Shown here in pieces: positions 51,385 through 60,922 of a DNA stretch of 64,000 nt (position 1 is its first letter; every line of letters starts with the position of its first letter). The position numbers and the translations under genes are program-made. The notes under the pieces are model-generated. The model searched no databases, was not told the origin of the DNA, and saw only the letters and a list, made by a program, of their open reading frames with translations. Source of the stretch: Geobacter sp. AOG1 (GTDB lineage: Bacteria > Desulfobacterota > Desulfuromonadia > Geobacterales > Geobacteraceae). The stretch spans positions 1,810,513 through 1,874,512 of the forward strand of contig NZ_BLIZ01000001.1 of the NCBI RefSeq assembly GCF_019972315.1, read 5' to 3'.

Positions 51385-51457
51385 CAGCTATGATAGATGG
51401 GTGTTGCACGCACTCTCCCTACAATTCGCTACAAACGAACGGATAAAGGTAGCCACT

Positions 51458-52294
51458 ATGTCGAATTTTGAAATGATTTTTTTCTGGATTTCCCTGGTAA
51501 TTTACTCCCTGGCGAGCGGCGGGTACATCTATTCCTTCGTCTTCAAGAACCCCCGATTCATGCCGAAGATGACGATCCTTATCCTGATCGGGTTCCTGAC
51601 CCATACAATCGCCATTTGCGCCCGTTACCAGGCTCAAGGTCATCTTCCCTGGTCAGGTGACTACGAGAGCGCCATGATGGGGGGGTGGTTCATAATCGCA
51701 GGGACCCTTTTTGTGGGGTGGCGGAACAAGGCCCTGCAAGCGCTGGCCACCGCCTCTGTCCCGTTGGTGATCATAATGATGGGCTTCGGCGTCATGCGCA
51801 ATCCGGTACTTACTCCCATGGCAGCCAGCCTGAAGAATTACTGGCTTTACATCCATGTATACTTCGCCTGGCTGGCATTCGGTGCGTATACCCTGGCAAT
51901 GGCTGCGGGAGTTCTCTACCTGATGAAAAGGAAGAGCTCGAAGAGTGGCGTCGTGAATCCATCCTATGAGCGGTTCCCCTCCCTGGATCGTCTTGATGAG
52001 ATGATCTTTCGCTATGTGGTATTCGGGTTCATCACCGACACCATCATGATCGCGGCCGGCGCCATCTGGGCCAAGGACCTGTGGGGCAGCTACTGGAGCT
52101 GGGACCCGGTGGAAACCTGGTCGCTTATCTCCTGGCTCTCTTACGGCATCTGCATCCATCTGCGTATCACTTTCGGCTGGCGGAATGAACGTCTGGCGTG
52201 GTTGGCAATTGCTGCCCTGAGCACGGTCATTATCTCGTTTTTCGGTGTCACCTTTGTTGTCGATTCCAGCATCCACACGTTCCAGGTGCGGTAG
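51458..52294 (+). CDS. ccsB: System II cytochrome c biogenesis protein CcsB (CcsA/ResC type), copy 2
   Basis: 278 residues from ATG 51458, preceded by AAAGGT; the frame is open from 51365 but that part is not conserved. The WWD domain LWGSYWSWDPVETWSL lies at about 206-221, and helices and histidines correspond one for one with the copy at 40,627, which it matches along most of its length. The C-termini differ (SSIHTFQVR against SSQHFFNVQ). A ResB follows after 124 bp, giving the usual CcsB-ResB pair. It probably arose by gene duplication within this region. Confidence 0.92.
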   Translation: MSNFEMIFFWISLVIYSLASGGYIYSFVFKNPRFMPKMTILILIGFLTHTIAICARYQAQGHLPWSGDYESAMMGGWFIIAGTLFVGWRNKALQALATASVPLVIIMMGFGVMRNPVLTPMAASLKNYWLYIHVYFAWLAFGAYTLAMAAGVLYLMKRKSSKSGVVNPSYERFPSLDRLDEMIFRYVVFGFITDTIMIAAGAIWAKDLWGSYWSWDPVETWSLISWLSYGICIHLRITFGWRNERLAWLAIAALSTVIISFFGVTFVVDSSIHTFQVR

Positions 52295-52314
52295 GAAGTG
52301 ATAGGCGAGAGCTG

Positions 52315-52437
52315 ATGAAGGACGAGCTTTTTGAGCTTTTCTCCTCTCTCATCGGCTCTGCTTCATCCCTCATTGGCGTACTACATTTCAAGAAGCTTCA
52401 GGTTGCGATACCTTCCCCATGCATAATAAATTTATAA
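52315..52437 (+). CDS. Possible 40-residue small protein before resB
   Basis: ATG 52315 opens a 40-codon frame beginning MKDELFELFSSLIGSASSLIG and ending after the resB start (19-bp overlap). GAGAG lies about seven bases upstream. The first half is amphipathic. It may be a coupling leader for resB, which has no clear ribosome-binding site of its own. Nothing is recognised in the sequence. Confidence 0.3.
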   Translation: MKDELFELFSSLIGSASSLIGVLHFKKLQVAIPSPCIINL

Positions 52438-53780
52438 AATTTCTGAGTTCTCTCCGTTTCACTTTACTGCTCATTTCCCTGCTCGGCGTGATGTTCCTGG
52501 CAGGGCTCTGGATTCCGCAGCGAAGCCTGTTGTCGCAGGCTATGTATAGTCAGTGGAAACACAACTCTCCCTCACTGGTAGCGTTCTTCGAGACGTTCGG
52601 GTTTACTTCCATCTACGCCTCGCCGTTCATGCTGACACTCTGGGTCTTGTTTTTTATCAACCTGGCGCTCGTCATGTGGCAGCGGATTCCCCTGATCAAG
52701 AAGCGAATAGCCCTTCCCGAAGGGCAACCGGGAAACCCTGAATCAGCTTCCGGTTACCCGTTTCATGCCACGTACCGACTGCCAACCGGTATGGACGGCT
52801 CGACAATCCTTGGTTTGCTGCGCAAGCGGGGCTTTGCCGTGATAGGGGACAGCAATGGCTTCTGCGGAGTAAAAAACCGCTTTTCACCGATTGCCTTCGG
52901 GCTCTTTCACATCAGTTTCTTTCTCATCCTCCTCGGGGGGATGATCAGCGTATATACCAGGTTCACCGGCGTGATCGATCTTGCTGAAGGAGAGACTTTT
53001 CAGGGAGAAGTGGCCCGTTATACTGCGTCACCCAAAATGCCGAAGATCGGCCCCCCTCCCAGGGTTTCGTTCACGGTTAAAAGCATTCTTCCCATGCTTA
53101 CCCGCGGGGTGCCGACCGGCCTCAAGGTGCGCATGGTGGACGACCGAGGAGTGGAACACGAAGCCGATGTCAACCGCCCTTACAAGGCCGACAACTCCTC
53201 CTTCATTGTCAGCACCGTGGGTCCGGCGCCGCTGTTCGTAGTCCAGGACCGGTCAGGTAAGGAAATCGATGGCGCGTATACGAAGCTGAACGTCATGGGA
53301 GGAAAGGAAGACGTCTTTTCCTTGGCGGGGTATCATTTCCGGGCGGTTTTCTATCCCGATTACTACATAAAAAATGGCGCGCCAGCCAGTCATTCCGCGG
53401 AATTCAAAAACCCGGTCTTCATGATAAGCGTGGAGCGGCAAGGGAAAACGATCACCACGGGGACCGTGACCAAAGGTGGCTCCCTTGCGTTTGCCGACTA
53501 CCAGCTGATGCTGAAAGAACTGCCGTACTGGGTACGCTTTTCGGTCTTCAAGGAGCGGGGACTCTCCATAATTTATGCGGGGTTTGCTATCGCATCGCTG
53601 GCGGTTGTCTGGCGGTTTCTTTTCTACCGAAGAGAGGTTATCGGCATCGTGAGGGAAGAAGAGGGGGAGTCGCTTCTTGTTGTTGCAGGCCGGTCTGAAT
53701 TTTACAAGAGTCTCACTGAAGACGAATTCACTGCTATGTTCAACAAGCTACTTGATAATGACGGGAGAACTGACACATGA
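52419..53780 (+). CDS. resB: Cytochrome c biogenesis protein ResB (Ccs1)
   Basis: 453 residues with clear ResB features: helix 1 LRFTLLLISLLGVMFLAGLWIPQ, FFETFGFTSIYASPFMLTLW leading into helix 2, helix 3 IAFGLFHISFFLILLGGMISV with a conserved His, a large periplasmic beta domain with GYHFRAVFYPDYY and EFKNPVF, and helix 4 near 390. ResB works with CcsB to ligate heme to CxxCH motifs. It overlaps the WG-repeat lipoprotein gene by four bases. Confidence 0.9.
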   Translation: MHNKFIKFLSSLRFTLLLISLLGVMFLAGLWIPQRSLLSQAMYSQWKHNSPSLVAFFETFGFTSIYASPFMLTLWVLFFINLALVMWQRIPLIKKRIALPEGQPGNPESASGYPFHATYRLPTGMDGSTILGLLRKRGFAVIGDSNGFCGVKNRFSPIAFGLFHISFFLILLGGMISVYTRFTGVIDLAEGETFQGEVARYTASPKMPKIGPPPRVSFTVKSILPMLTRGVPTGLKVRMVDDRGVEHEADVNRPYKADNSSFIVSTVGPAPLFVVQDRSGKEIDGAYTKLNVMGGKEDVFSLAGYHFRAVFYPDYYIKNGAPASHSAEFKNPVFMISVERQGKTITTGTVTKGGSLAFADYQLMLKELPYWVRFSVFKERGLSIIYAGFAIASLAVVWRFLFYRREVIGIVREEEGESLLVVAGRSEFYKSLTEDEFTAMFNKLLDNDGRTDT

Positions 53781-54841
53781 GACGTATGATCGGACTGGCC
53801 CTTGCGGCGCTGCTGCTTTGTACCGCATGTCAACGTGAAGGAACAAAAGTTGCCGAGAAGGCAGATTCATACCGCCTGCTGGTGAAAAGCCAGGGGAAAT
53901 ACGGATTCTGCGATCGGAATGGCCAAATGGTGGTTCCCGCCCAGTACGAAAATGCGTCGATCTTTGCCGAGGGCCTGGCGGCCGTGCGCCAGAACGGCAA
54001 AGACGGTTACATCGATGTGAAGGGGAATATGGTGATTCCGCCTCGCTTCGATGCCGGTTCCATTTTCAAGGAAGACAGAGCGGCGGTCAAGAACGGTAAC
54101 AGGTGGAGCTACATCGACAAGAAAGGCGAACAGGTCACCGAATCGCGCTATGTCTTTACCTTTGCCTTTACGGAAGGATTGTCGTCGGTCGTCGTTATCG
54201 AAAAAGACGGTTACAAGGCCGGTTATATCGGAAAAGATGGCAAATTCGCCATCACCCCCCGATTCTTTGATGCATCCTATTTTTCCGAAGGGCTTGCTTC
54301 GGTAAGAATTGGCAAACAGCGCGGTTACATCGATAAATCGGGACAGATGATCATCGAACCGCAATATTTCGAGGCAGGGGCGTTTAAGGATGGACTTGCC
54401 AGGGTAAAGATCAATGGGAAATATGGCAAAGTAGGATTTATCGACCATAAGGGCGCGCTGGTCATTCCTGCACAGTATGGCAACGCCACCAACTTCAACG
54501 AAGGGGTTGCTGCAGTGAGCAAGGATGGTAAATGGGTGCTGATTGATACAAAGGGCAACCAGATCATGGATCGGCAATTCGATTCTCCCACAATTTTTAG
54601 CGAGGGGCTTGCGCCGGTCGTGCAGGAGAAGAAGATCGGCTATATGGACAAGCAGGGGAAAATGGTGATCGCACCGAAATATGAAGCCGGTTCCATCTTC
54701 GTCAACGGCCTCGCGCCGGTAAAGGTGGGGGAAAAGTGCGGTTACATCGACAAGAAGGGTGAAATGGTGATCAAGCCCGAATTCGACTGGGATGGACGTC
54801 TGATTGACCAGTACACCTCTTATTACACCACCTTTCACTGA
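53777..54841 (+). CDS. WG-repeat lipoprotein
   Basis: 354 residues. A signal peptide ends in LLLCTAC, with Cys about residue 18 as probable lipidation site (the box is not perfect). The rest is a string of about a dozen WG-type repeats of roughly 23-30 residues, each of the form (K/G)YGFIDKxGxMVIxPxYxxAxxFxEGLAxV; they make short beta hairpins. The copies are regular and full across residues 30-345. WG-repeat proteins have varied or unknown roles, often surface or periplasmic binding. Four-base overlap with resB suggests a link to cytochrome assembly, but that is only context. Confidence 0.8.
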   Translation: MRRMIGLALAALLLCTACQREGTKVAEKADSYRLLVKSQGKYGFCDRNGQMVVPAQYENASIFAEGLAAVRQNGKDGYIDVKGNMVIPPRFDAGSIFKEDRAAVKNGNRWSYIDKKGEQVTESRYVFTFAFTEGLSSVVVIEKDGYKAGYIGKDGKFAITPRFFDASYFSEGLASVRIGKQRGYIDKSGQMIIEPQYFEAGAFKDGLARVKINGKYGKVGFIDHKGALVIPAQYGNATNFNEGVAAVSKDGKWVLIDTKGNQIMDRQFDSPTIFSEGLAPVVQEKKIGYMDKQGKMVIAPKYEAGSIFVNGLAPVKVGEKCGYIDKKGEMVIKPEFDWDGRLIDQYTSYYTTFH

Positions 54842-54943
54842 GCTTTGCGTTACATGACCTGCCTTTTGGGTCGGATCCGGCATGAGATCTGAACAGGAGT
54901 CGGGGCTACTATTGTCAATCTTTGCAGAGAAAGCGGTTCGCGC

Positions 54944-57382
54944 GTGGACGCTTTGTTCAAGTCACCTAAGTCAAGCAACACACGTTATGTAGTGGTTTGC
55001 CTCTGCCTCGCGCTCGGCGTGCTGTTTTGGCCGGTTTTCTTCCAAGGAAAAGTGATCGTGCCGGGAGATATACCGGCGAGCAACCCCTTTCTTTATAACC
55101 GGGACAACGTCCCCCCTCTTCCCCCCCAGAATACGCTATTAAGCGACGAAATCGAACAGTTCTACGTTTGGCACAGCATTGCTGCCAAAACCATGCAGGC
55201 AGAAGGTCATGTACCCCTCTGGAATCCGTATATTTTTACCGGCCAAGCGCTGGTTGCCAACTCCCAATCATCTCTGTTCTATCCCCCAAATCTATTGCTT
55301 CGCGTACTCTCTCCGGGGAAGGTAGCAACCATCCGGGTCATTTTCAATCTGCTCTTCGCGGGTATGTTCACGTTTTTCTTCTGTCGCGAACTGCGGATTT
55401 CAAATAAAGGAGCCCTTTTATCCGCCATTTCCTTTTCTTTTTCCGGGCCGCTGATAGTTTGGGTGGGGTTTCCCCTGGCAAATGTCCTGGTTTGTCTCCC
55501 TTTTCTGATGTGGGCGGGCGAAAAACTGCTGCGGCGAAACAACCTGTTCCGAACTGCCATGCTCGGAGCAGGCATGGGGCTGTCGCTACTGAGCGGACAT
55601 CCTGAGACAACGTTCCAGATTCTTGCAGTGTTTTCGCTCTACTTCCTGGCACGATTGGTGTTTCTGGAGTCAGGTTTCCGGGGAAAAGCCGGGTTCCTTG
55701 GCTCTTTCCTGTTGGCCGTAATTATCGGAGCCGTAATCAGCGGTATACAGCTGGTGCCATTTCTCGATTTCATGGTGCAGAGCTCGACATTTGCCCGTGG
55801 CGGGCGGGCTTCGGATGTGGGAGGAAGTCTTTTCTATTCGCAAGAGTGGCTTGAAAACATTACCACAGCAGTCACTTTCCTCTGCCCGAATTTCTTCGGC
55901 AACCCTCTGGACCACAGCTATATCTGGCCTTTCACAAGCTTCCAGAACTATAACGAACAATCCGCATACTTCGGTTTGACTCCTTTGGCGTTGGTAGCCG
56001 GTTCGTTTTTTGCCGGTTCAAAGAATAGGCCGTTGCTTATCATTTCTGCCCTGGCTGTGTTCTGTATAGGGGTCGCCTGGCATCTCCCGGGTTTTGAAGC
56101 CATCAGTCATCTGCCGGTATTTTCCATGGCTCCCAGCAAGAGATTGCGGCTTCCGTTTGTTTTTCTGGCCGCAGTTCTGGCTGGCTTTGGCTATGACAGT
56201 TTTCTCTGTCAGCTAAAATCCGCCCAAAGGAAGAGTAAGGGCTTTTATGCCGCTGCAGCCGTTATCCTGGCGACCATCCTGTTCTTTCTCAGTATGTTTA
56301 TCCTTAAATGCACCGTTGCAAACGCCTTCCCTCCCGGAACCTTTGGCCATAAAATCTTTCACTCGGTCTTTGCGTTACAGCAATGGCGGACGTACCTTCC
56401 CTTTGCCATTGCAATTGCCATCGTCCTCGGCTATCTCGTCAGTCTGCGCTTTTCCCATTTTTCACGTTTCTTCCCCGGCCTGTTGTTTGCCCTGACGGTA
56501 TTTGAACTGTGTGCGCTGGCTTGGGGTTACAACCCAATGGTCAAAGAATCCGAGATCCTGCCGTCTGTTCCCGCGGTGGAATTTCTGCAAAAAAAAGAGC
56601 AGCAACTTTACCGGATTCTGACGACTGACGGATATTTTTATCCGAACTATGGCGCAGTCTACGGGATTGCCGATGTAGCCGGCTACGATGTGCCGGTGTA
56701 CCGGCGGTTTTCGGAGCTCTATCTTGCCCAGGGAGGGCCGAGCGTCGGCGGGCAGATCGATTCCCGGCAGCAGTGGGACCCAAATTGGCCGCTGGTCGAT
56801 TTCCTCAACGTCAGGTACGTCATATCCCCGCGTGACCTCCCTCCGGACAAGTTCAAGATGCTTTTCGAAAATCGATACTTCGCGATTTACGAAAATCAGC
56901 AGGCCTTGCCGAGAGCATTTATGGTCTACGACAGCGAGGTCATCCCAGACCGCAGGGTGATGCTGGATAAAATGCTTGATAAAAAAATGGATTTCCGCAG
57001 AAAAGTTTTATTGGATGAAGCGCCCCAGCCCCCGGTCGCTGCCATGTCCCTTCCTCCCGCAGGATATCTCGTGGAGCAGGTGAAGTATGCCCCCGATGAA
57101 GTCGTTTTGCGGGTCACCAGCGACAAACCCGGCATTCTTGTCATGAGTGACCTGTATACCCCGGACTGGCGCGTACAGGTAGATGACCGGGAGGCAAAGC
57201 TGTATCGGGCCAACTACGCCTACCGGGCCGTTTCCGTCCCGCAAGGAAGGCATACCGTCACCTTTCGTTATTCACCCGTCTCATATAAAATTGGAGTGGC
57301 AATGACCCTGTGCGGGATGGTTGTCCTAGCGGCAATTGGTGGGCTGGCAGTGCGCAGACGGGGACATGAGGTAAGGCGATGA
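54944..57382 (+). CDS. YfhO family membrane protein, copy 2
   Basis: 812 residues from GTG 54944. About thirteen hydrophobic helices cover residues 15-510, with the acidic first external loop VPGDIPASNPF and, later, SDEIEQFYVWHSIAAKTMQ. The C-terminal soluble domain has YLVEQVKYAPDEVVLRV and TPDWRVQVDDREAKLYRANY (read in parts), then a final helix and basic tail. This matches the copy at 17,801 in plan but not closely in sequence. The upstream ribosome-binding site is weak. It is the last + strand gene before the convergent operon and ends in a terminator. Confidence 0.8.
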   Translation: MDALFKSPKSSNTRYVVVCLCLALGVLFWPVFFQGKVIVPGDIPASNPFLYNRDNVPPLPPQNTLLSDEIEQFYVWHSIAAKTMQAEGHVPLWNPYIFTGQALVANSQSSLFYPPNLLLRVLSPGKVATIRVIFNLLFAGMFTFFFCRELRISNKGALLSAISFSFSGPLIVWVGFPLANVLVCLPFLMWAGEKLLRRNNLFRTAMLGAGMGLSLLSGHPETTFQILAVFSLYFLARLVFLESGFRGKAGFLGSFLLAVIIGAVISGIQLVPFLDFMVQSSTFARGGRASDVGGSLFYSQEWLENITTAVTFLCPNFFGNPLDHSYIWPFTSFQNYNEQSAYFGLTPLALVAGSFFAGSKNRPLLIISALAVFCIGVAWHLPGFEAISHLPVFSMAPSKRLRLPFVFLAAVLAGFGYDSFLCQLKSAQRKSKGFYAAAAVILATILFFLSMFILKCTVANAFPPGTFGHKIFHSVFALQQWRTYLPFAIAIAIVLGYLVSLRFSHFSRFFPGLLFALTVFELCALAWGYNPMVKESEILPSVPAVEFLQKKEQQLYRILTTDGYFYPNYGAVYGIADVAGYDVPVYRRFSELYLAQGGPSVGGQIDSRQQWDPNWPLVDFLNVRYVISPRDLPPDKFKMLFENRYFAIYENQQALPRAFMVYDSEVIPDRRVMLDKMLDKKMDFRRKVLLDEAPQPPVAAMSLPPAGYLVEQVKYAPDEVVLRVTSDKPGILVMSDLYTPDWRVQVDDREAKLYRANYAYRAVSVPQGRHTVTFRYSPVSYKIGVAMTLCGMVVLAAIGGLAVRRRGHEVRR

Positions 57383-57391
57383 TCTGTCGTG

Positions 57392-57415
57392 CCCCGTTGC
57401 TTGATGGGGTTTTTT
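57392..57415 (+). terminator. Terminator between convergent genes
   Basis: CCCCGTT (57392-57398) pairs with GATGGGG (57403-57409), allowing two wobble pairs, around a GCTT loop, followed by six T. It acts for the + strand YfhO gene and touches the stop codon of the - strand gene. Confidence 0.75.
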
Positions 57416-59184
57416 CACTTTTCGCGTGAGCCCGTCGTTTTTCCCTGCTTCTGATGCACCAGGTTGAGAGTGCTTTTCGCAGCAGCATTTGAAGGATCAA
57501 GTGCCAGTGCTTGTTCGAGGTATCTTGTTGCGGTCGCAAAATCATCCTGTTCGTAGCCCAAACGTCCCATGTCAATGAGTGCGGGAACAAAGTTGGGTTT
57601 TGCCAGTAATGCGCGCCACAAAATATTCTTCGCGTGAATGTACTCATGTTCAGCAATAAACTTTTCCCCTTCGCGGCAAAATACTTCAGCCATTCTGGTC
57701 ACCTCTTCTTCAAACGCGGGGATCGCTTCGCGGGCCTTGCTAAGGTATGAGTCGGCCAGTTGTTTATTTCCCTTCTGCTCGTAAATCATATTCAGCAACA
57801 CGTACGGTTCGGGGTTGGCAGAATCTTGCTTCAGGGCCTTGATCAGCAATTCCTCGGCCGTGTCGAGCCTGTTTGTTTCCACGAATATGGAGGCGGCACC
57901 GGTCAGAAACAAGGGGGGGATATCCGGTTTGGAGCAGGCAATGGCAATATAGCGCTCGGCATTAGCCCTGTCACTCCTGTTGTAATAGTAGAGTCCGAGA
58001 TTGCGATAGCCGACGAACATCTCCGGAGCATCGTTTGCCATCCGGGTGAAAAGCGTTTCGTCATCTTTCCAGACGTTGTTCTGCCTGATATCAGCACGTG
58101 CATAAACTGTGCAGATTATCACCATGATAACGGTCATGCCTCGCTTGTCGGTCTTGCAGATGAAGGTTGCCACCCCAAGGGCAAAGCCCATCAACGAGAA
58201 ATAGGCATAACGGTCCGCAATCAGGGAATTTGAGACGAGCGGAATAATGTTGACTACAGGGAGCAGGAAAATAAGAAACCAGTAGACGGAAAACGACAGT
58301 TCTTTGTCTCTCCTGTAGATGAAAACAATACCTGTCAGAAGGATCACAACCAGCAAGCAGAGGATGCAGAGAGGGATGGTGGTGCTTTCGTCGTACATGA
58401 CCTTTAGCTGAAATGGATAGATCATGTTCAGCAGGTATCTCACTACCAGGTAGGGGGTCAGCCATAACTGCTTTGAAAACCTGATTGTCTCCAAAAAGTT
58501 TGCTTTCTGGACGGCAACTGACCGGAGAGCCAGATAACAGACGATTGATATGAAGTAAGGAATATAGGTGCTGAAACGAACCTTTTTCTGCTGCAGCCGA
58601 TAATCATGAAAAAGAAAGACCAGCGGCAATAACAGGGCAAATTCCTTCGAAAAAATTGCACACGTGAAACAGACGACCGCCAGGATATGTTTCCCCTTGG
58701 TGTAAAGAAGCAACGACAGTAACGCAAAACTGGCGCAGAGAAGAGTATTCCGGCCACCGGCATGAAAGTTAACGGTTTCTCCGGCCAGGGGATGCACGGC
58801 AAATATCATGGCCGCAACGAAAGCAAGTCGTTCCTTAGTGAACAATGCCGCGATTACCGCGTAGAAGAGAAGTGCAACGAGGATGTGGAGTACCAGATTG
58901 GTAATGGTGAAACCGAGCGGATTCAACCCCCATATGGCCCGGTCCAGTGCAAAAGAAATATAGGCCATTGGGCGGTAATAACCCGTTGCGGCGGTAACCT
59001 TGTCTTCTGAAAGAAAAAAAAGAGGGATGTTCCCAAGTTTTTCCAGAAGGGGATTATGAACGATGATATCGGTATCGTCCCACACGAAGCCGTGGTTGAG
59101 AATGTTCCCGTAAACCGCCACTACCAGCAGGATGATGAGTCCAAGCCGGTATAGGGGATTGGGTGTGTCCGTCATATCAGACAT
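57415..59184 (-). CDS. GT-C type membrane protein with C-terminal TPRs
   Basis: 589 residues. After helix 1 comes NHGFVWDDTDIIVHN, the WDD acidic motif of this GT-C group, then some ten helices to about residue 370 and TPR units from about 410 to the end (for example DSANPEPYVLLNMIYEQKGNKQ and FVPALIDMGRLGYEQDDFATAT, read in parts). It begins directly after the stop of the gene at 59,185 (TGA then ATG). Relatives carry out O-mannosyl-type or glycan ligation steps in other organisms; the bacterial substrates are unknown. Confidence 0.75.
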   Translation of the reverse strand: MSDMTDTPNPLYRLGLIILLVVAVYGNILNHGFVWDDTDIIVHNPLLEKLGNIPLFFLSEDKVTAATGYYRPMAYISFALDRAIWGLNPLGFTITNLVLHILVALLFYAVIAALFTKERLAFVAAMIFAVHPLAGETVNFHAGGRNTLLCASFALLSLLLYTKGKHILAVVCFTCAIFSKEFALLLPLVFLFHDYRLQQKKVRFSTYIPYFISIVCYLALRSVAVQKANFLETIRFSKQLWLTPYLVVRYLLNMIYPFQLKVMYDESTTIPLCILCLLVVILLTGIVFIYRRDKELSFSVYWFLIFLLPVVNIIPLVSNSLIADRYAYFSLMGFALGVATFICKTDKRGMTVIMVIICTVYARADIRQNNVWKDDETLFTRMANDAPEMFVGYRNLGLYYYNRSDRANAERYIAIACSKPDIPPLFLTGAASIFVETNRLDTAEELLIKALKQDSANPEPYVLLNMIYEQKGNKQLADSYLSKAREAIPAFEEEVTRMAEVFCREGEKFIAEHEYIHAKNILWRALLAKPNFVPALIDMGRLGYEQDDFATATRYLEQALALDPSNAAAKSTLNLVHQKQGKTTGSREK

Positions 59185-60915
59185 TCATTGGTTCGCTTTC
59201 TGCTTCAAGCACATCTCCAGATTCTGGCGAGCGGTCTCTGACTCCGGTTTCAACCGCACTACCTCGGAAAAATGACGTAGTGCTTCATCCCATCGTTTAA
59301 GGCCCATGAGAGCATTCCCCAGATTGTAATGAGCGCCAGCATTGTCCGGTTCACGACGCAGTACTTCGCCGTAATGCATCATGGCTTCTTCAACCCTTCC
59401 TTGGGCTTGAAGGGCGACGGCAATATTGTAGTGTGCATATTGGGAGCCGGGATTTATCGAGAGGGCCGTTGAAAAATCGTTGATGGCGTCTTTCGGTTTT
59501 CCCTGCTTCGAATAGATAATTCCCCTATTGACATAGGCATCGGCAAATCGAGGGTTCAACTGCTGGGCTCTGGAATAGTGGACAAGAGCGTCCTGAAGCA
59601 TATTCTCGTCGTAAAGGGCCTTGCCAAGCATGTAATGCGCATAATAATTGTCGGAGGTTACGGCGATGGCATGGGAAAACAGGGTGTTGCTGTTTTTCCA
59701 GCAGCGCTCATAACTCCAGCTAACTGCACTGTATGCGGTTAGAGCCCCCGCGGTAGCCAGTGCAAGCGGAATGCGCCAGGCCGGCCGATCCCCCGCAAGG
59801 TCCGCTACCCCCCAAACGACCGCAATGAAGATCCCGATCAAGGGGAAATACGTGTAACGGTCCGCCATGGATTGCAGACCCACCTGTACTATTCCGATAA
59901 CCGGCACAAGCGTGCCGAGAAACCAGAGCCAGCCGACGAGAATATAGGGACGCCTGCGTGATAACGCAGAGGCACCATATGAAGTCAGCAGCAGGAGTAT
60001 TGCGGAACTCACGCTATGAAGTATCGGAATTGACGGAGGGAGAGGATAAAGAACAGCGAGATCGGAAGGCCAGACCGTTTTGCCCAGGTAACGCAGGTAG
60101 GCTGTCACGGCATTGCCGATGCGAAACGACAGGGGGGTGACGTCCAGGGGATGCAGAGCCCCTTTTTGCACAAATATGGTGATGCAACTGGAGAGTAGCG
60201 CCAATGCAAACAGAGGTAGTTTTTCCATAACCAGCCGGGAGAGCGGCAGTTTGCTACCGGCCCGACACGATCGTTCATCGACAGTTTCCGAACTCCAGGG
60301 CACAAACCGCCGCAATGGCCAGTAATCGAGCAGAAGCAGGACAAACGGCAGGGTAACAAGCATCGGCTTGCTCATCAAACCGAGCGAGAAACATCCGCAT
60401 AGCGCCAAATAACGCCAGGTGCCGTTTCGTTGCACATACGAGGCGTACGCCAGCAGCGTCAACAATGCGAAGCATGTCGAGAGCACGTCCTTCCGCTCTG
60501 CTACCCAGGCAACCGATTCCACATGTAACGGATGAATAGCAAAGAGTGAGGCGACGACCATACTGCGCCAGGCAGAGCCGGTGATTTTGTTGAGGAGCAG
60601 GAAAAGCAGGCAGGCATTGGCAGTATGGAGGAGCAGGTTCATCAGGTGATGTCCCTGCGGATTCATGTCAAACAGTTCGACATCCACCATATGCGATAGC
60701 CAGGTGACGGGATGCCAGTTGGCGGCATAGCCTGACGTGAAGGCCCAGATGACATTCTCGATTGAGACTCCGGACGTTACATGTCTGTTGCTGGTAACAT
60801 ACTGAAAGTCATCGTAGTTTAAAAAGTCATTGCCCAGTACTCCCCAGAAAACGGCAACTGTCAGCACGCAGAGGAAGCTGCAAAAGGCTACGTTTGTTCG
60901 GACCGAGCGGTTCAT
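59185..60915 (-). CDS. GT-C type membrane protein with C-terminal TPRs
   Basis: 576 residues. The first loop reads VLGNDFLNYDDFQYVTSN, with the acidic pair in YDD, and HPVTWLSHMVDVELFDMNPQGHH is the family's second conserved stretch. AIHPLHVESVAWVAERKDVLS closely resembles the corresponding HPLQVESVANVGHRKELL of the + strand protein at 1710, so these are paralogues. Five TPR units fill residues about 395-570 (HYMLGKALYDENMLQDALVHY and similar). Probably an inner-membrane glycosyltransferase. Confidence 0.8.
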   Translation of the reverse strand: MNRSVRTNVAFCSFLCVLTVAVFWGVLGNDFLNYDDFQYVTSNRHVTSGVSIENVIWAFTSGYAANWHPVTWLSHMVDVELFDMNPQGHHLMNLLLHTANACLLFLLLNKITGSAWRSMVVASLFAIHPLHVESVAWVAERKDVLSTCFALLTLLAYASYVQRNGTWRYLALCGCFSLGLMSKPMLVTLPFVLLLLDYWPLRRFVPWSSETVDERSCRAGSKLPLSRLVMEKLPLFALALLSSCITIFVQKGALHPLDVTPLSFRIGNAVTAYLRYLGKTVWPSDLAVLYPLPPSIPILHSVSSAILLLLTSYGASALSRRRPYILVGWLWFLGTLVPVIGIVQVGLQSMADRYTYFPLIGIFIAVVWGVADLAGDRPAWRIPLALATAGALTAYSAVSWSYERCWKNSNTLFSHAIAVTSDNYYAHYMLGKALYDENMLQDALVHYSRAQQLNPRFADAYVNRGIIYSKQGKPKDAINDFSTALSINPGSQYAHYNIAVALQAQGRVEEAMMHYGEVLRREPDNAGAHYNLGNALMGLKRWDEALRHFSEVVRLKPESETARQNLEMCLKQKANQ

Positions 60916-60922
60916 AATGCCC

